Shown here in pieces: positions 1 to 9,114 of a DNA stretch of 63,170 nucleotides. Position 1 is the stretch's first letter. Each line of letters opens with the position of its first letter. The DNA lies in assembly GCA_047610385.1 (NCBI GenBank), contig JBLGAC010000021.1:1-63170 (forward strand). The letters are read 5' to 3'. This DNA comes from JBOCEF01 sp047610385 (GTDB taxonomy: Bacteria; Pseudomonadota; Alphaproteobacteria; Rhodobacterales; Rhodobacteraceae). The notes under the pieces are model-generated. The model was not told where the DNA came from. It saw nothing but the letters and a program-made list of their open reading frames with translations, and made no database searches. The position numbers and the translations under genes were made by a program.

Positions 1-54
1 GCGGGTGGGGGGCCCCCCCCCCCCCGCGGCCGCTGACAGGTCGGGCTGCGAAGG
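1..54. other. G/C homopolymer at the left edge
   Basis: Six G residues (7-12) are followed by thirteen C residues (13-25), just beyond the 3' end of the aminotransferase gene. I see no gene here. The tract is self-complementary in part and may mark a difficult or edge region of the assembly. Confidence 0.5.
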
Positions 55-1425
55 TCAGCCCAGAACGGCGCGCACTGCCTTGTCTGCTGCGGCGACGATC
101 AGATCGGCCTCCGCCTCGGTCAGGCACAAAGGTGGGGCGAAGCCAAGGATGTCGCCCTGGGGCATCGCGCGGCCAATCACGCCTTCGGCCGCCAGCGCCG
201 CGGCCACAGCGGGGCCGATCTTGCGCGCAGGGTCGAACGGGGTGCGGCCTGCCTTGTCCTCGGCAAATTCCAGCGCGCAAAGCATCCCTTCGCCGCGGAT
301 TTCGCCGACATGTTTGTGGGCCCCCAGCGCCTGGTGCATCTGCGTGTTCAGATAGGCACCAACGCGGCCCGCGTTTTCAACCAGCCCCAGCGTGTCGATC
401 AGTTCCAGGTTCGCAACCCCGGCAGCGGCCCCGATCGGATGCGCCGAATAGGTCCAACCATGGCCGAGCGGTCCGAATTCATCGGTTCCGTCCTCCAGCA
501 CCTTCCAGACCTTGTCGCCGATGATTGAGCCGGACAGCGGCGCATAGGCCGATGTCAGCCCCTTGGCGATGGTGATGATGTCCGGGGTCATGCCGTAATG
601 GTCCGACCCCATCATGGTGCCAAGCCGCCCGAACCCGGTGACCACTTCGTCGGCGATCAGCAGGATGTCATGCGCCTTCAGCACCGCCTGGATTTTGGCC
701 CAATAACCGGCCGGGGGGGGCACGAGGCCGCCAGTGCCCAGCAGCGGCTCCCCGATGAAGGCCGCGATGGTGTCAGGGCCTTCGCGCATGATCAGCGCCT
801 CCAGCTCCGCCGCGAGGTGGGTGGAGTAGTCTTCGTCCGACATTGCCGGATCGGGGCGCCGGTAGGGATAGGGCGCCTCGGTGTGCACAATGCCAGCCAA
901 GGGCAGGTCGAACTTTTTGTGAAACAGCTCAAGCCCCGTCAGCGACCCGGTGACAAGGCCCGATCCGTGATACCCGCGCCAACGGCTGATGATCTTTTTC
1001 TTCAGCGGACGCCCGAGGATGTTGTTGTAATACCAGACCAGCTTGATGTTGGTTTCGTTCGCATCTGACCCACCAAGGCCGAAATAAACCTTGCTCATGC
1101 CCTTGGGGGCGCGGTCCATCACCATCTTGGCAAGCTTGATCGACGTCTCGGTGCCGTGCCCGACATAGGCGTGGTAATAGGCCAGCTCGCGCGCCTGTTT
1201 CGCGATGGCGTCGGAGATTTCCATGCGGCCATAGCCCACGTTCACACAGTAAAGCCCGGCGAAAGCGTCCAGCATCTTCTTGCCGTCGCGGTCCTCAATA
1301 TAGACCCCCTTGCCGCCGGTGATCACGCGCGACGGGGTTTCCCCGCGCGCGTGCTGGGCGAGATGGGTGGACGGATGCATGAAGCTGTCCTGATCCCATT
1401 TGGCGAGCTGGTCATTGGTAAGCAT
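55..1425 (-). CDS. Class III pyridoxal-phosphate aminotransferase (omega-transaminase type)
   Basis: A 456-residue cytoplasmic PLP enzyme of the class III (omega-amino acid:pyruvate / 4-aminobutyrate) family, full length for the group. The family signature ending in DEVVTGFGRLG lies in mid-protein, followed by the PLP lysine in the stretch IITIAKGLTSAYAPLSG. The start is preceded by AAGGA at good spacing. It lies 54 nt downstream of a semialdehyde dehydrogenase gene on the same strand, the usual partner that oxidises the aldehyde product of such a transaminase, so the two probably catabolise an omega-amino acid or polyamine. The exact amine donor (GABA, beta-alanine, putrescine or taurine) cannot be read from the sequence. 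Confidence 0.92.
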   Translation of the reverse strand: MLTNDQLAKWDQDSFMHPSTHLAQHARGETPSRVITGGKGVYIEDRDGKKMLDAFAGLYCVNVGYGRMEISDAIAKQARELAYYHAYVGHGTETSIKLAKMVMDRAPKGMSKVYFGLGGSDANETNIKLVWYYNNILGRPLKKKIISRWRGYHGSGLVTGSLTGLELFHKKFDLPLAGIVHTEAPYPYRRPDPAMSDEDYSTHLAAELEALIMREGPDTIAAFIGEPLLGTGGLVPPPAGYWAKIQAVLKAHDILLIADEVVTGFGRLGTMMGSDHYGMTPDIITIAKGLTSAYAPLSGSIIGDKVWKVLEDGTDEFGPLGHGWTYSAHPIGAAAGVANLELIDTLGLVENAGRVGAYLNTQMHQALGAHKHVGEIRGEGMLCALEFAEDKAGRTPFDPARKIGPAVAAALAAEGVIGRAMPQGDILGFAPPLCLTEAEADLIVAAADKAVRAVLG

Positions 1426-1479
1426 ATGAGGCGTCCTTTTTCGTGCGGTATCTGCGATGTTTGTGATGCCGGGAAAGCG

Positions 1480-2952
1480 TCAGCTCCAGTCCCGGCAGAT
1501 GTATTTGATCTCGGTAAAGGCCTCGAGGCCCTGCCGCGCGCCTTCACGCCCCAGCCCCGACGCTTTCATGCCCCCGAACGGGATCGGCGCGCCGGTGACT
1601 TGGGTTCGGTTCACCGCCACCATGCCAAATTCCAGCGCCCGCGACACGCGATAGATGCGCCGCGGGTCTTGGGCGTGGACATAGGCGATCAACCCGTATT
1701 CGGTGGCGTTGGCGGTGGTGATCGCCTCGGCCTCTGTGTCGAAAGGCGCGATGGCGGCGACGGGGCCGAAGGTTTCCTCGGACCAGATCGCGGCATCGGG
1801 GGGCACGTCGGCCAGAACCGTGGGCTGGAAGAACAGCGGCCCGGCGCGGTGGCGCGCGCCGCCGCACAGCAGGCGGGCGCCGCGGGCAAGGGCGTCGGCA
1901 ATCTGCGCCTCCTGCTTTTGCACGGCGGCTTCGTTCATCAGGGGGCCGATGTCGGGATCGTCCATGCCGCGCCCGACGCTCAGCGCCTCAGTCGCCTTGG
2001 TGAAATCGGCGCAGAACGCATCATAGCCCGCGCGCTGCACCATGATCCGGTTGGCCGCCAGACAATCTTGCCCAGAGGTCGCGAATTTGGCTTTGATCGC
2101 CTCAGTCACCGCGCGGGCCGGATCTGCGTCGTCGAACACGATGAACGGCGCGTGGCCGCCAAGCTCCAGCACCAGCCGCTTCATGGTGGCGGCGGACCGC
2201 GCGTACAGCATCCGGCCCACATCCGTGGACCCGGTGAACGACAGCGCGCGCACGCGAACGTCATCCAGCCACGGCGCGGTGACCGTCGCCGCATCGCCGG
2301 TCACCACGTTGAACACGCCCGGTGGCAGGCCTGCGCGGTCGGCCAATTCGGCCAAGGCCAGCGCGCTCAGCGGGGTTTCAGCGCTGGGGTGCGCGACAAC
2401 GGTGCAGCCCGCGGCCAGCGCGGCGGCGGCCTTGCGGGTCAGCATCGCGGCCGGAAAGTTCCACGGCGTGATCAGCGCGGCAACGCCGAGCGGTTCGCGC
2501 CACAGCTCCACCTCAGCGCCCTTCAGATGCGAGGTGACGCCTTCGATGTTCGGGCGCTTGGTTTCCTCGGCATAAAATTCGAGGAACCCGGCCGCATAAT
2601 CGATCTCGCCGCGCGCCTCGGACAAGGGCTTGCCCTGTTCCAGCACCATCAGGGTGGCCAGATCTTCGCGCGCCTCGTGCATCAGATCGAACCAGCGGCG
2701 CAGCAGGGCGGTGCGGTGCTGGGGCAGCATCTCCGCCCATGCGGGAAAGGCGCGGGCGGCGGCATCGACAGCGCCCGCGGCGCCCGCGGCGGTCATCGCA
2801 GCGCAGCGCCCGACCAGCGTGCCATCGGCGGGGTTGGTCACGGCGAAATCTGCACCGCCGGTCGCCGCGCGCCATGCCCCATCCACATAGCAAAAGCTGC
2901 GCAGCAGGCGTTGATCGTTCAAAGGTAGGGGTGCGTGCAGGTGATCGCGCAT
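1480..2952 (-). CDS. gabD: NAD(P)-dependent aldehyde dehydrogenase, succinate-semialdehyde dehydrogenase type
   Basis: A 490-residue aldehyde dehydrogenase. It carries the catalytic glutamate context LELGGHAPF and the catalytic cysteine in TSGQDCLAANR, both typical of succinate-semialdehyde/glutarate-semialdehyde dehydrogenases. The reading frame stays open upstream to 3303, but ATG 2952 is chosen because an AGGAAA box lies just before it, and the residues upstream of it are low-complexity and unlike the family. The gene is followed on the same strand by a class III aminotransferase, so the pair resembles gabD-gabT. The enzyme would oxidise the semialdehyde to the acid in the cytoplasm. The substrate is inferred from family and context. 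Confidence 0.85.
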   Translation of the reverse strand: MRDHLHAPLPLNDQRLLRSFCYVDGAWRAATGGADFAVTNPADGTLVGRCAAMTAAGAAGAVDAAARAFPAWAEMLPQHRTALLRRWFDLMHEAREDLATLMVLEQGKPLSEARGEIDYAAGFLEFYAEETKRPNIEGVTSHLKGAEVELWREPLGVAALITPWNFPAAMLTRKAAAALAAGCTVVAHPSAETPLSALALAELADRAGLPPGVFNVVTGDAATVTAPWLDDVRVRALSFTGSTDVGRMLYARSAATMKRLVLELGGHAPFIVFDDADPARAVTEAIKAKFATSGQDCLAANRIMVQRAGYDAFCADFTKATEALSVGRGMDDPDIGPLMNEAAVQKQEAQIADALARGARLLCGGARHRAGPLFFQPTVLADVPPDAAIWSEETFGPVAAIAPFDTEAEAITTANATEYGLIAYVHAQDPRRIYRVSRALEFGMVAVNRTQVTGAPIPFGGMKASGLGREGARQGLEAFTEIKYICRDWS

Positions 2953-3185
2953 CGAAGATTTCCTGATCCCGGGGGGTGTGATGCTATCATGGCACCTGTG
3001 CACCAAGGATCGGGGCCGAAGATTGTGCTGATCAAGGGTGGTTCGGGCTGGGCCAAAGCGGTTTTGCGGCCCGAATCGTCGGCCCCCGGCGCGCTTTATT
3101 CGCGCGCAGGGCTTTACGCGCCCCCCCCACAGGCCCCATCTGTGCCCCGCGGCGCCTCTGCCGCCATATGGAGGGAGAGCCGCGC

Positions 3186-3344
3186 ATGGCCAAACAGACC
3201 GCAGCGAACGCAAAGGGTAAGTCCGGCAAAGGCAAGGGTGGCTTTGAGCCGCCGTCAGGCGCGCGCGGCGCGCCGCAGAACATTCCGGGCAAAGCAGGCG
3301 CACCCAAGCCGCCAGCCAAGGAAAAGCCCACCGCCGAAAAGTGA
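3186..3344 (+). CDS. Small basic Lys/Gly/Pro-rich protein, unknown function
   Basis: A 52-residue frame beginning MAKQTAANAKGKSGKGKGG and ending KPTAEK. It is preceded by GGAGGGAG 6-13 nt before the ATG, a strong ribosome-binding site, and followed by a perfect palindromic terminator (3377-3402). Composition is extremely biased (Lys, Gly, Ala, Pro), with no hydrophobic core, so it is probably disordered and possibly nucleic-acid binding. I do not recognise a family. The good start signal and the terminator make it a credible gene despite its length; a chance frame remains possible. Confidence 0.55.
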   Translation: MAKQTAANAKGKSGKGKGGFEPPSGARGAPQNIPGKAGAPKPPAKEKPTAEK

Positions 3345-3376
3345 CTTCGCCGAAAAGTGACCTGGGTGAACATGCG

Positions 3377-3402
3377 AAAGGCGCGCCATATGGCGCGCCT
3401 TT
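3377..3402. terminator. Bidirectional palindromic terminator
   Basis: A perfect 26-nt palindrome, AAAGGCGCGCC-ATAT-GGCGCGCCTTT, lies between the small plus-strand gene ending at 3344 and the minus-strand ene-reductase ending at 3426. The flanking A and T runs suit termination in both directions. Confidence 0.75.
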
Positions 3403-3425
3403 CCTTGTTTTAACGCGTCTGCAGA

Positions 3426-4523
3426 TCAGGCGTCGACGGATGCCAGCACTGGGTAATCGGTGTAGCCTTCAGCCCCGCCGCCATAGAACGTCTTGCTGTC
3501 AGCTTTGTTGAGCGGCGCGTCCACCTTCAGACGCTCCACCAGGTCGGGGTTCGAAATATAGCTGCGCCCGAACGCCACGATGTCGGCAGCGCCGCTTTGC
3601 ACCGCCTCGATGGCCATGTCGCGGGTGTAGCCGTTATTGACCATCCAGGCGCCGGGGAACATGGCGCGCAGGCGGGGCAGGTCGGTGCCTTCGGGCATGT
3701 CGCGCGGACCGCCCGTGGACCCTTCGACGATGTGCAGATAGGCCAGCTTGTGGCTTGCGATCACCTTCACCGCCGCCTCGGCGGTTTCGTGCGGGTTGGC
3801 GTCAGAAATCCCGTTGGCGGGCGAATAGGGGCTGATGCGGATGCCGGTGCGCCCGGCGCCAATGGCTGAAACGACGGCCGCGCAGACCTCATCCAGCAGA
3901 CGCACGCGGTTGTGGACCGAACCGCCATATTCATCGGTGCGCGCGTTGGCGCCGGTCTTCATGAACTCGTCGATCAGATAGCCGTTGGCGGCGTGGATCT
4001 CAACGCCGTCAAACCCGGCCTTCATGGCGTTCTGCGCGGCCTTCACATAATCCGCGACGATGCCGGGGATCTCGTCAACCTCAAGCGCGCGGGGGGTGGG
4101 GGTGTCGATGAAGCCCTGCGCGTTAAAGGTCTTCATGCCCGAATTGATCGCCGAAGGTGCAACCGGGGTCTCGCCGTTCGGCTGAAGCGAATTGTGGCTG
4201 ATCCGGCCCACATGCCACAGCTGGATGACGATCTTGCCGCCCTTGGCGTGCACCGCCTCGGTGGTCAGCTTCCAGCCCGCGATCTGGTCCTTGCTGAAGA
4301 TGCCGGGGGTAAAGGCATAGCCCTTGCCCTGAGGGCTGATCTGCGACGCTTCGGTGATCAACAGGCCTGCGGATGCGCGCTGCGCGTAATATTCCGCCTG
4401 CAGCGCATAGGGCGCGTCGGTGGCGTGATCCGCGCGGTTGCGCGTCAGGGGCGCCATGGCGATGCGGTTGGCGATGTCGATGTTACCGACCTTGAGGGGG
4501 GTGAAAAGCTTGGCGTCAGACAT
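3426..4523 (-). CDS. nemA: Old Yellow Enzyme family alkene reductase (N-ethylmaleimide reductase-like)
   Basis: A 365-residue FMN-dependent ene-reductase of the OYE family. It starts MSDAKLFTPLKVGN and contains the flavin-core stretch MAPLTRNRA and the substrate-binding HxxN pair in EIHAANGYLIDEF (His and Asn around residues 180-185). Such enzymes reduce electrophilic alkenes, quinones, maleimides or nitrate esters with NAD(P)H. ATG 4523 has GGAG six bases upstream; two further ATGs upstream would add only eight residues. A TetR-family gene lies 88 nt upstream on the same strand, as in E. coli nemRA, suggesting induction by electrophiles. The symbol is assigned by resemblance. Confidence 0.88.
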   Translation of the reverse strand: MSDAKLFTPLKVGNIDIANRIAMAPLTRNRADHATDAPYALQAEYYAQRASAGLLITEASQISPQGKGYAFTPGIFSKDQIAGWKLTTEAVHAKGGKIVIQLWHVGRISHNSLQPNGETPVAPSAINSGMKTFNAQGFIDTPTPRALEVDEIPGIVADYVKAAQNAMKAGFDGVEIHAANGYLIDEFMKTGANARTDEYGGSVHNRVRLLDEVCAAVVSAIGAGRTGIRISPYSPANGISDANPHETAEAAVKVIASHKLAYLHIVEGSTGGPRDMPEGTDLPRLRAMFPGAWMVNNGYTRDMAIEAVQSGAADIVAFGRSYISNPDLVERLKVDAPLNKADSKTFYGGGAEGYTDYPVLASVDA

Positions 4524-4611
4524 TGTCGTCTCCATTGGCAAGTGCATTCAGGACCGTTCAGTCCGAATTGGGTCGCGCGAAGGGCAGGGGCCGTCCGCGC
4601 GGGAAAAGGGG

Positions 4612-5214
4612 TCAGGCCGGGGCGGGAGCCTTTGCGGCGTCGGCCATCAGCGCCTCAGCCGCGGCGGTCACGGCTGCGACGTCGCCAAGGCCCGCCTGCC
4701 GCATGGTCAGCCCGCCCACTGCCAGCGCCAGCAGCGCGGCCGCGACCGATGCGGACCGCTCTGGCGCGCCCGGTGACAGCGCGCGGGCAATCAACGCTTC
4801 GTAACGCGCCAGATGTGCGCGCACGATGGCGGCGACCTCAGGGTCGCGCGGTGCCAGTTCGGACACGCAGTTGATCACAAGGCACCCGCCCCGCGGAACC
4901 GGCGCGCCGGACATGCCGCGCACCACCCGCAGCGCAGCGGCGCGCCCGTCAGGCGCATCATCCACCGCCTGCCGGGCTGCGGCATAAGACGCATCGGCAT
5001 AGGTCTGCACCGCCGCCAGCAGCGCGCCGTGTTTGGACCCAAACGCGCAATAAAAGCTGGAGCGTGACAGCCCCGCCGCCGATGTAAGATCGTCGAGCGA
5101 CGCGGCCTCATACCCCTTGTCGCGGAACACTTGCGTGATCGCGGCCAGCGCGTCGGCCTTGTCAAAGGCGCGGGGGCGCCCCGGTCGGGCGCAGGGATGA
5201 TCGGTGTCGCTCAT
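4612..5214 (-). CDS. TetR-family transcriptional regulator, probable repressor of the adjacent ene-reductase
   Basis: A 200-residue TetR protein. The N-terminal helix-turn-helix spans about residues 15-60 (GYEAASLDDLTSAAGLSRSSFYCAFGSK). The ligand domain contains GGCLVINCVSEL, with two cysteines in the region that in related NemR/AcuR-like regulators follows the DNA-binding domain. The frame is open further upstream, but ATG 5214 is where homology-like sequence begins. It precedes the OYE gene on the same strand and is divergent from modA. By analogy with NemR, cysteine modification could relieve repression; which cysteine, if any, is redox active is unknown. Confidence 0.85.
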   Translation of the reverse strand: MSDTDHPCARPGRPRAFDKADALAAITQVFRDKGYEAASLDDLTSAAGLSRSSFYCAFGSKHGALLAAVQTYADASYAAARQAVDDAPDGRAAALRVVRGMSGAPVPRGGCLVINCVSELAPRDPEVAAIVRAHLARYEALIARALSPGAPERSASVAAALLALAVGGLTMRQAGLGDVAAVTAAAEALMADAAKAPAPA

Positions 5215-5384
5215 GATCGGGATATTGGACTGAGCGTTCCTGAATGCAAGACCCCGGCGGCACGAAATCTGTCGCCCGGCGCCAATGTCGCCCCCACGCA
5301 GCCCTATGGGCGGTTGCAGCGGACGCGCCGCGCAGCGATGGTCAGTCATGGGCCATGCTGATCGCGAAAGGACCTCCCCCCGCA

Positions 5385-6146
5385 ATGCCAAGCCTGTTTC
5401 GCAGACCTTTGCGCGCCGCGCTGGTGCTGGCCTTGGCGCTGGCCCCCGTGACAGTGCGCGCAGAGGAAGCGCTGATCGCCGTCGCCGCGAACTTTGCGGA
5501 TGTGGCGCGGTTTCTGGCGGCCGATTATGGCGCACGCACCGGCCACGCGATCACGGTGGCGACCGGATCGACCGGCAAGATTTACGCCCAGATCGTCCAT
5601 GGCGCGCCTTACGACGCGATGCTGTCCGCCGATCAGGCCCGCCCCGCGCGCCTTGAGGAGGAGGGCCGCGCCGTGCCCGGCAGCCGGTTCACCTTTGCCA
5701 CGGGGCGTCTGGCGCTGTGGTCCGCCGATCCGGCCATGATCGGTGCCGACGGCGCGCAAACCCTGCGCGTGGGCAACTTTGCGCGCCTCGCCATCGCCAA
5801 CCCCAAGCTGGCGCCCTACGGCGTTGCCGCCCGGCAGGTGCTGGAGCGGCTGGGGCTGTGGGACGCGCTGTCGGGCAAGCTGGCCATGGGGCAGAACATC
5901 GGCCAGACGCATGCGCTGGCGTCCTCAGGCGCTGCGGAACTGGGTCTGGTGGCATGGTCCCAGGTGCAGACCGGCGTAACTGGGTCGGTCTGGCGTGTGC
6001 CCGACAGCCTGCACGACCCGATCCGCCAAGACGCGGTCCTGCTGTGGCACGGGGCTGAGAACGCGGCGGCGAAGGGCTTTCTGGAATTTCTGAACACCGG
6101 GGGCGCGCGCAGCTACATCCGCGCCAGTGGCTACGGAACCCTTTGA
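5385..6146 (+). CDS. modA: Molybdate ABC transporter, periplasmic substrate-binding protein ModA
   Basis: A 253-residue secreted binding protein with a Sec signal peptide (LRAALVLALALAPVTVRA then EE). Mature-domain motifs are typical of ModA: AVAANFADVA near the N-terminus, TGSTGKIYAQI for oxyanion binding, and AELGLVAWSQV in the second lobe. It ends in TGATG overlap with modB and heads a modABC operon. ATG 5385 is used because the signal peptide begins there; an in-frame ATG at 5355 would add ten residues. It captures molybdate (or tungstate) in the periplasm for ModBC. No ModE-like regulator is present in the window. Confidence 0.93.
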   Translation: MPSLFRRPLRAALVLALALAPVTVRAEEALIAVAANFADVARFLAADYGARTGHAITVATGSTGKIYAQIVHGAPYDAMLSADQARPARLEEEGRAVPGSRFTFATGRLALWSADPAMIGADGAQTLRVGNFARLAIANPKLAPYGVAARQVLERLGLWDALSGKLAMGQNIGQTHALASSGAAELGLVAWSQVQTGVTGSVWRVPDSLHDPIRQDAVLLWHGAENAAAKGFLEFLNTGGARSYIRASGYGTL

Positions 6147-6823
6147 TGCCAGAGATCGACTTTGGCCCCATCCGTCTGACCATGCTGCTGGCGGGCACGA
6201 CCACCGTGCTGCTGATGCTGGTGGCGACCCCGCTGGCGTGGTGGCTGGCTGGCACCCGCGCGCGCATCAAACCGTTGATTGAGGCAATCACCGCCCTGCC
6301 GCTGGTGCTGCCGCCCACGGTGCTGGGGTTCTACCTGCTGGTGATCATGAGCCCGACGGCGCCATTGGGCCGCCTGTGGGTGCAGACAACGGGCGAGGCG
6401 CTGACCTTCTCGTTCTCTGGCCTCGTGATCGCATCAATGCTGTATTCCATGCCCTTTGCGGTCCAGCCCCTGCAGGCGGCGTTCGAAGCGATTGGCAAGC
6501 GCCCGATGGAGGCCGCCGCGACCCTTGGCGCCTCGCCGTTGGATGCGTTTTTCACCGTCGCCGTGCCGCTGGCCGCGCGCGGGTTTCTGACCGCCGCGGT
6601 GCTGTCATTCGCCCACACAGTCGGCGAATTTGGCGTGGTGCTGATGGTCGGGGGCAACATTCCGGGGCGCACGCAGGTGATTTCCATCGCGATCTATGAA
6701 CATGTGGAAACGCTGGATTACGCTCAGGCCCATTGGCTGTCCGCGGGGCTGCTGATCTTTTCCTTTGCGGTGCTGGCCATGGTCTATGCGGTCAATGGCA
6801 AGAGGCCCGGACATGGCACCTGA
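6146..6823 (+). CDS. modB: Molybdate ABC transporter permease ModB
   Basis: A 225-residue inner-membrane permease with about five transmembrane segments and the cytoplasmic coupling loop (RPMEAAATLGASPLDAFFTVAVP) that contacts ModC. The ATG overlaps the modA stop codon, and the 3' end overlaps modC by 11 nt, so the three genes are translationally coupled. It forms the membrane channel for molybdate import, needed for molybdenum cofactor enzymes. Confidence 0.93.
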   Translation: MPEIDFGPIRLTMLLAGTTTVLLMLVATPLAWWLAGTRARIKPLIEAITALPLVLPPTVLGFYLLVIMSPTAPLGRLWVQTTGEALTFSFSGLVIASMLYSMPFAVQPLQAAFEAIGKRPMEAAATLGASPLDAFFTVAVPLAARGFLTAAVLSFAHTVGEFGVVLMVGGNIPGRTQVISIAIYEHVETLDYAQAHWLSAGLLIFSFAVLAMVYAVNGKRPGHGT

Positions 6824-7925
6824 CCCCATGCTGTCCTTTTCCCTGACGCGCCACTGGCCGGGATTTTCCCTAGAGGCCGAGGCCGACATCCCCCTGACCG
6901 GCGTCACCGCGGTGTTCGGCCCGTCGGGCGGCGGCAAAAGCACCCTGCTGCGCGCGCTGGCGGGGCTTGAGGGCGGGGTACAAGGGCGCATCGCGTTCGC
7001 AGGCCAGCAATGGCTTGGCGCCCCGCGTGGGCCTGTGGCGCCGCACAGGCGCGGCGTTGGCTATGTGTTTCAGGACGCCCGCCTGTTCGATCACCTGACG
7101 GTGGAGGGGAACCTGTTCTACGCTGCCCGCCGCTCCGGCGCCGGGCGGGGCGATCTGTGGGTGGGCACGCTGGCCGCCCTTGATCTTGCGCCCCTGCTGG
7201 ACCGCCGCCCCGGATCCCTGTCGGGCGGAGAGCGCCAGCGCGTCGCCATCGGCCGCGCGCTGCTGACCCGCCCGCGGCTGCTGCTGATGGATGAGCCGCT
7301 CTCCGCGCTCGATCGTCGCCGCAAAGCTGCGATCCTGCCCCATCTGCAGGAGGTCGCCGCGCAGTTCAAAATCCCCACGCTTTACGTCAGCCACGCGCTG
7401 GACGAGGTCGTGCAGCTCGCGGATCAGGTTCTGGTGCTGGACCGCGGGCGTGTACAGGCGCTGGGCCCGGTGGCTGACGTGCTGGATGGCCCGGAATTCC
7501 AGGCCATCGGTGGCCGCTTCGAAGCTGGCGTGTTGGTGGAAGCCGTGGTCACCGGCCATGATGAGGCAGTGCGCCTGACGCGCCTGACGCTTGCCGGTCA
7601 GGCGCTGTCGATGCCGATGCTGGGCGGGCTGGCCCCGGGCGCGCAGGTGCGCCTGAGGATCCGCGCCCGCGACGTGGCGCTGGCAACGGCGCGCCCGGTG
7701 GGGATATCAATCCGCAACATTCTGGCCGGAACCGTGGAGACGCTGGAGACCGAGCCAGACACCGCGTTCGCCGAAGTGGTGATCGACCTGGGCGGCGCGC
7801 GCCTTCGCGCCCGCATCACCCGCGAGGCGGCGCAGGACCTAGGCCTTATGCCCGGAAGTGAGGTGTTCGCGCTGGTGAAAAGCGTCGCCTTCGACCGCCG
7901 CGGCATCGCCCCGCCGGAGGGCTGA
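6813..7925 (+). CDS. modC: Molybdate ABC transporter ATP-binding protein ModC
   Basis: A 370-residue ABC ATPase. It has Walker A GPSGGGKST (about residues 36-44), the Q-loop region VFQDARLFDHLTV, signature LSGGERQRVAIGRAL (136-150) and Walker B LLLMDEP (156-162). A C-terminal molybdate-binding TOBE/MOP region follows (after about residue 280, NILAGTVETLE). ATG 6813 lies inside the end of modB and is preceded by AGAGG at seven bases; ATG 6828 is an alternative that removes five residues. It energises ModAB. Confidence 0.93.
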   Translation: MAPDPMLSFSLTRHWPGFSLEAEADIPLTGVTAVFGPSGGGKSTLLRALAGLEGGVQGRIAFAGQQWLGAPRGPVAPHRRGVGYVFQDARLFDHLTVEGNLFYAARRSGAGRGDLWVGTLAALDLAPLLDRRPGSLSGGERQRVAIGRALLTRPRLLLMDEPLSALDRRRKAAILPHLQEVAAQFKIPTLYVSHALDEVVQLADQVLVLDRGRVQALGPVADVLDGPEFQAIGGRFEAGVLVEAVVTGHDEAVRLTRLTLAGQALSMPMLGGLAPGAQVRLRIRARDVALATARPVGISIRNILAGTVETLETEPDTAFAEVVIDLGGARLRARITREAAQDLGLMPGSEVFALVKSVAFDRRGIAPPEG

Positions 7926-8109
7926 TCCCCACCCGGGGGACGCGCCGCCATCGCCCGCGTGCCCATGGCGCGGTCACACCCGCGGCGCGGACCGGGCGTC
8001 GCGCCTTTGTCGCCGCGGCGCATGCCAAGCCGCGTGAAAGGGGTGCAGGGCGGGCCAGATGCGGTCCCGAAGGGGCCGCGATGGGCCGAACCAACCCCCG
8101 TGATATGCA

Positions 8110-8139
8110 AAGCGCCCGGCCGTTCCCGGCCGGGCGCTT
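8110..8139. terminator. GC-rich hairpin between convergent modC and aldolase genes
   Basis: A 13-bp perfect stem, AAGCGCCCGGCCG and its complement, closes a TTCC loop. It lies between modC (ends 7925) and the minus-strand aldolase gene (ends 8185). Only a short T-rich stretch follows on the minus strand, so it is a moderate intrinsic terminator for the aldolase gene. Confidence 0.6.
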
Positions 8140-8184
8140 GCGCTCATGTCATGAACGGCGCCGAAGCGCTGCCCGCAAAACCGG

Positions 8185-9114
8185 TCAGGCTTTGCCTTTG
8201 TAGATGTCCACCAGGTCCGACAGCATCCGCAGCGCGTCATCGCGCGACCGCTGGAACGTGTTGCGCCCGATGATCGACCCGTTGCCGCCGCCGTCGCGGA
8301 TGGCGCGCGCGTCGTCGTAGACTGAGTTCTCGCCCTTTTTCGCGCCGCCTGAGAACACCACGATCCGGCGCCCGTTGAACGACGCCTGCATGCAGTGGCG
8401 CACGCGCGCGGCCTGATCGGCGATCGCGATCTTCTCGGCTTCGTAGACCTTTTTGGCCTCGGGCAGCATCAGATGATCGGTCGACAGCTTGATCTTGATG
8501 ATGTGCGCGCCCAGCAGCGCCGCGATCTGCGCGGCATAGGCGGCGATGTCGATGGCGGTCTCGCCGTCCTTGGTGATCGCCTCGCCGCGCGGGTAGGACC
8601 AGATCACCGTGGCGATGCCGACCGACGCGGCCTCACGGCGCATCTCAGCGATTTCTTCGAACATTTCCAGCCCGCAATCGGAACCGGGATAGATCGTGAA
8701 GCCGATGCACGACGCGCCCAGACGCAGCGCATCATCGACGGTCGCGGTGATCGCCTGATCCTTGCCCGCAGTCGGGGACATCAGCGAGTTGGCCGAGTTA
8801 CACTTCAGGATCGTCGGGATCTGGCCTGCGAACGTGTCGGCCCCGGCCTCAAGCATGCCAAGCGGCGCGGCATAGGCGTTGAGGCCCGCATCAATCGCCA
8901 TCTGGTAGTGGTAGTGGGGGTCATAGGCGGCGGGGTTCGGCGCAAAGCTGCGCGCGGCGCCATGTTCAAAACCCTGATCGACGGGCAGGATGATCATCTT
9001 GCCAGTGCCGCCCAGCTTGCCGTTCATCAGCATGCGGCACAGGTTGCCTTTGACGCCCGGCGTGTCGCCTTCGTAGTTGGACAGGATCTGTTTGACGATG
9101 CGGCTGGCTTTCAT
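8185..9114 (-). CDS. Class I fructose-bisphosphate aldolase (DhnA/archaeal type)
   Basis: A 309-residue Schiff-base aldolase of the DeoC/FbaB-like family. Visible motifs are ILPVDQGFEHG near residue 45, the lysine-containing strand AHIIKIKLSTD in the middle (Schiff-base region) and FSGGAKKGE plus GGGNGSIIGRNTFQR at the C-terminus, which bind substrate phosphate. GAGGAG lies five bases before ATG 9114. It cleaves fructose-1,6-bisphosphate to triose phosphates. The neighbours pgk, gap and tkt encode other steps of the same central carbon pathways. Confidence 0.9.
   Translation of the reverse strand: MKASRIVKQILSNYEGDTPGVKGNLCRMLMNGKLGGTGKMIILPVDQGFEHGAARSFAPNPAAYDPHYHYQMAIDAGLNAYAAPLGMLEAGADTFAGQIPTILKCNSANSLMSPTAGKDQAITATVDDALRLGASCIGFTIYPGSDCGLEMFEEIAEMRREAASVGIATVIWSYPRGEAITKDGETAIDIAAYAAQIAALLGAHIIKIKLSTDHLMLPEAKKVYEAEKIAIADQAARVRHCMQASFNGRRIVVFSGGAKKGENSVYDDARAIRDGGGNGSIIGRNTFQRSRDDALRMLSDLVDIYKGKA

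Noticed and set aside
7..25. G6C13 tract as a possible regulatory hairpin or terminator
   Set aside because: It lies at the window edge with no T run and a minimal loop; an assembly edge effect is as likely.
1156..2928. Long plus-strand open frame (590 codons) antisense to the aminotransferase and aldehyde dehydrogenase genes
   Set aside because: It is the antisense shadow of two clear enzyme genes; its translation is Arg/Gly/Ala/His-rich with no motif.
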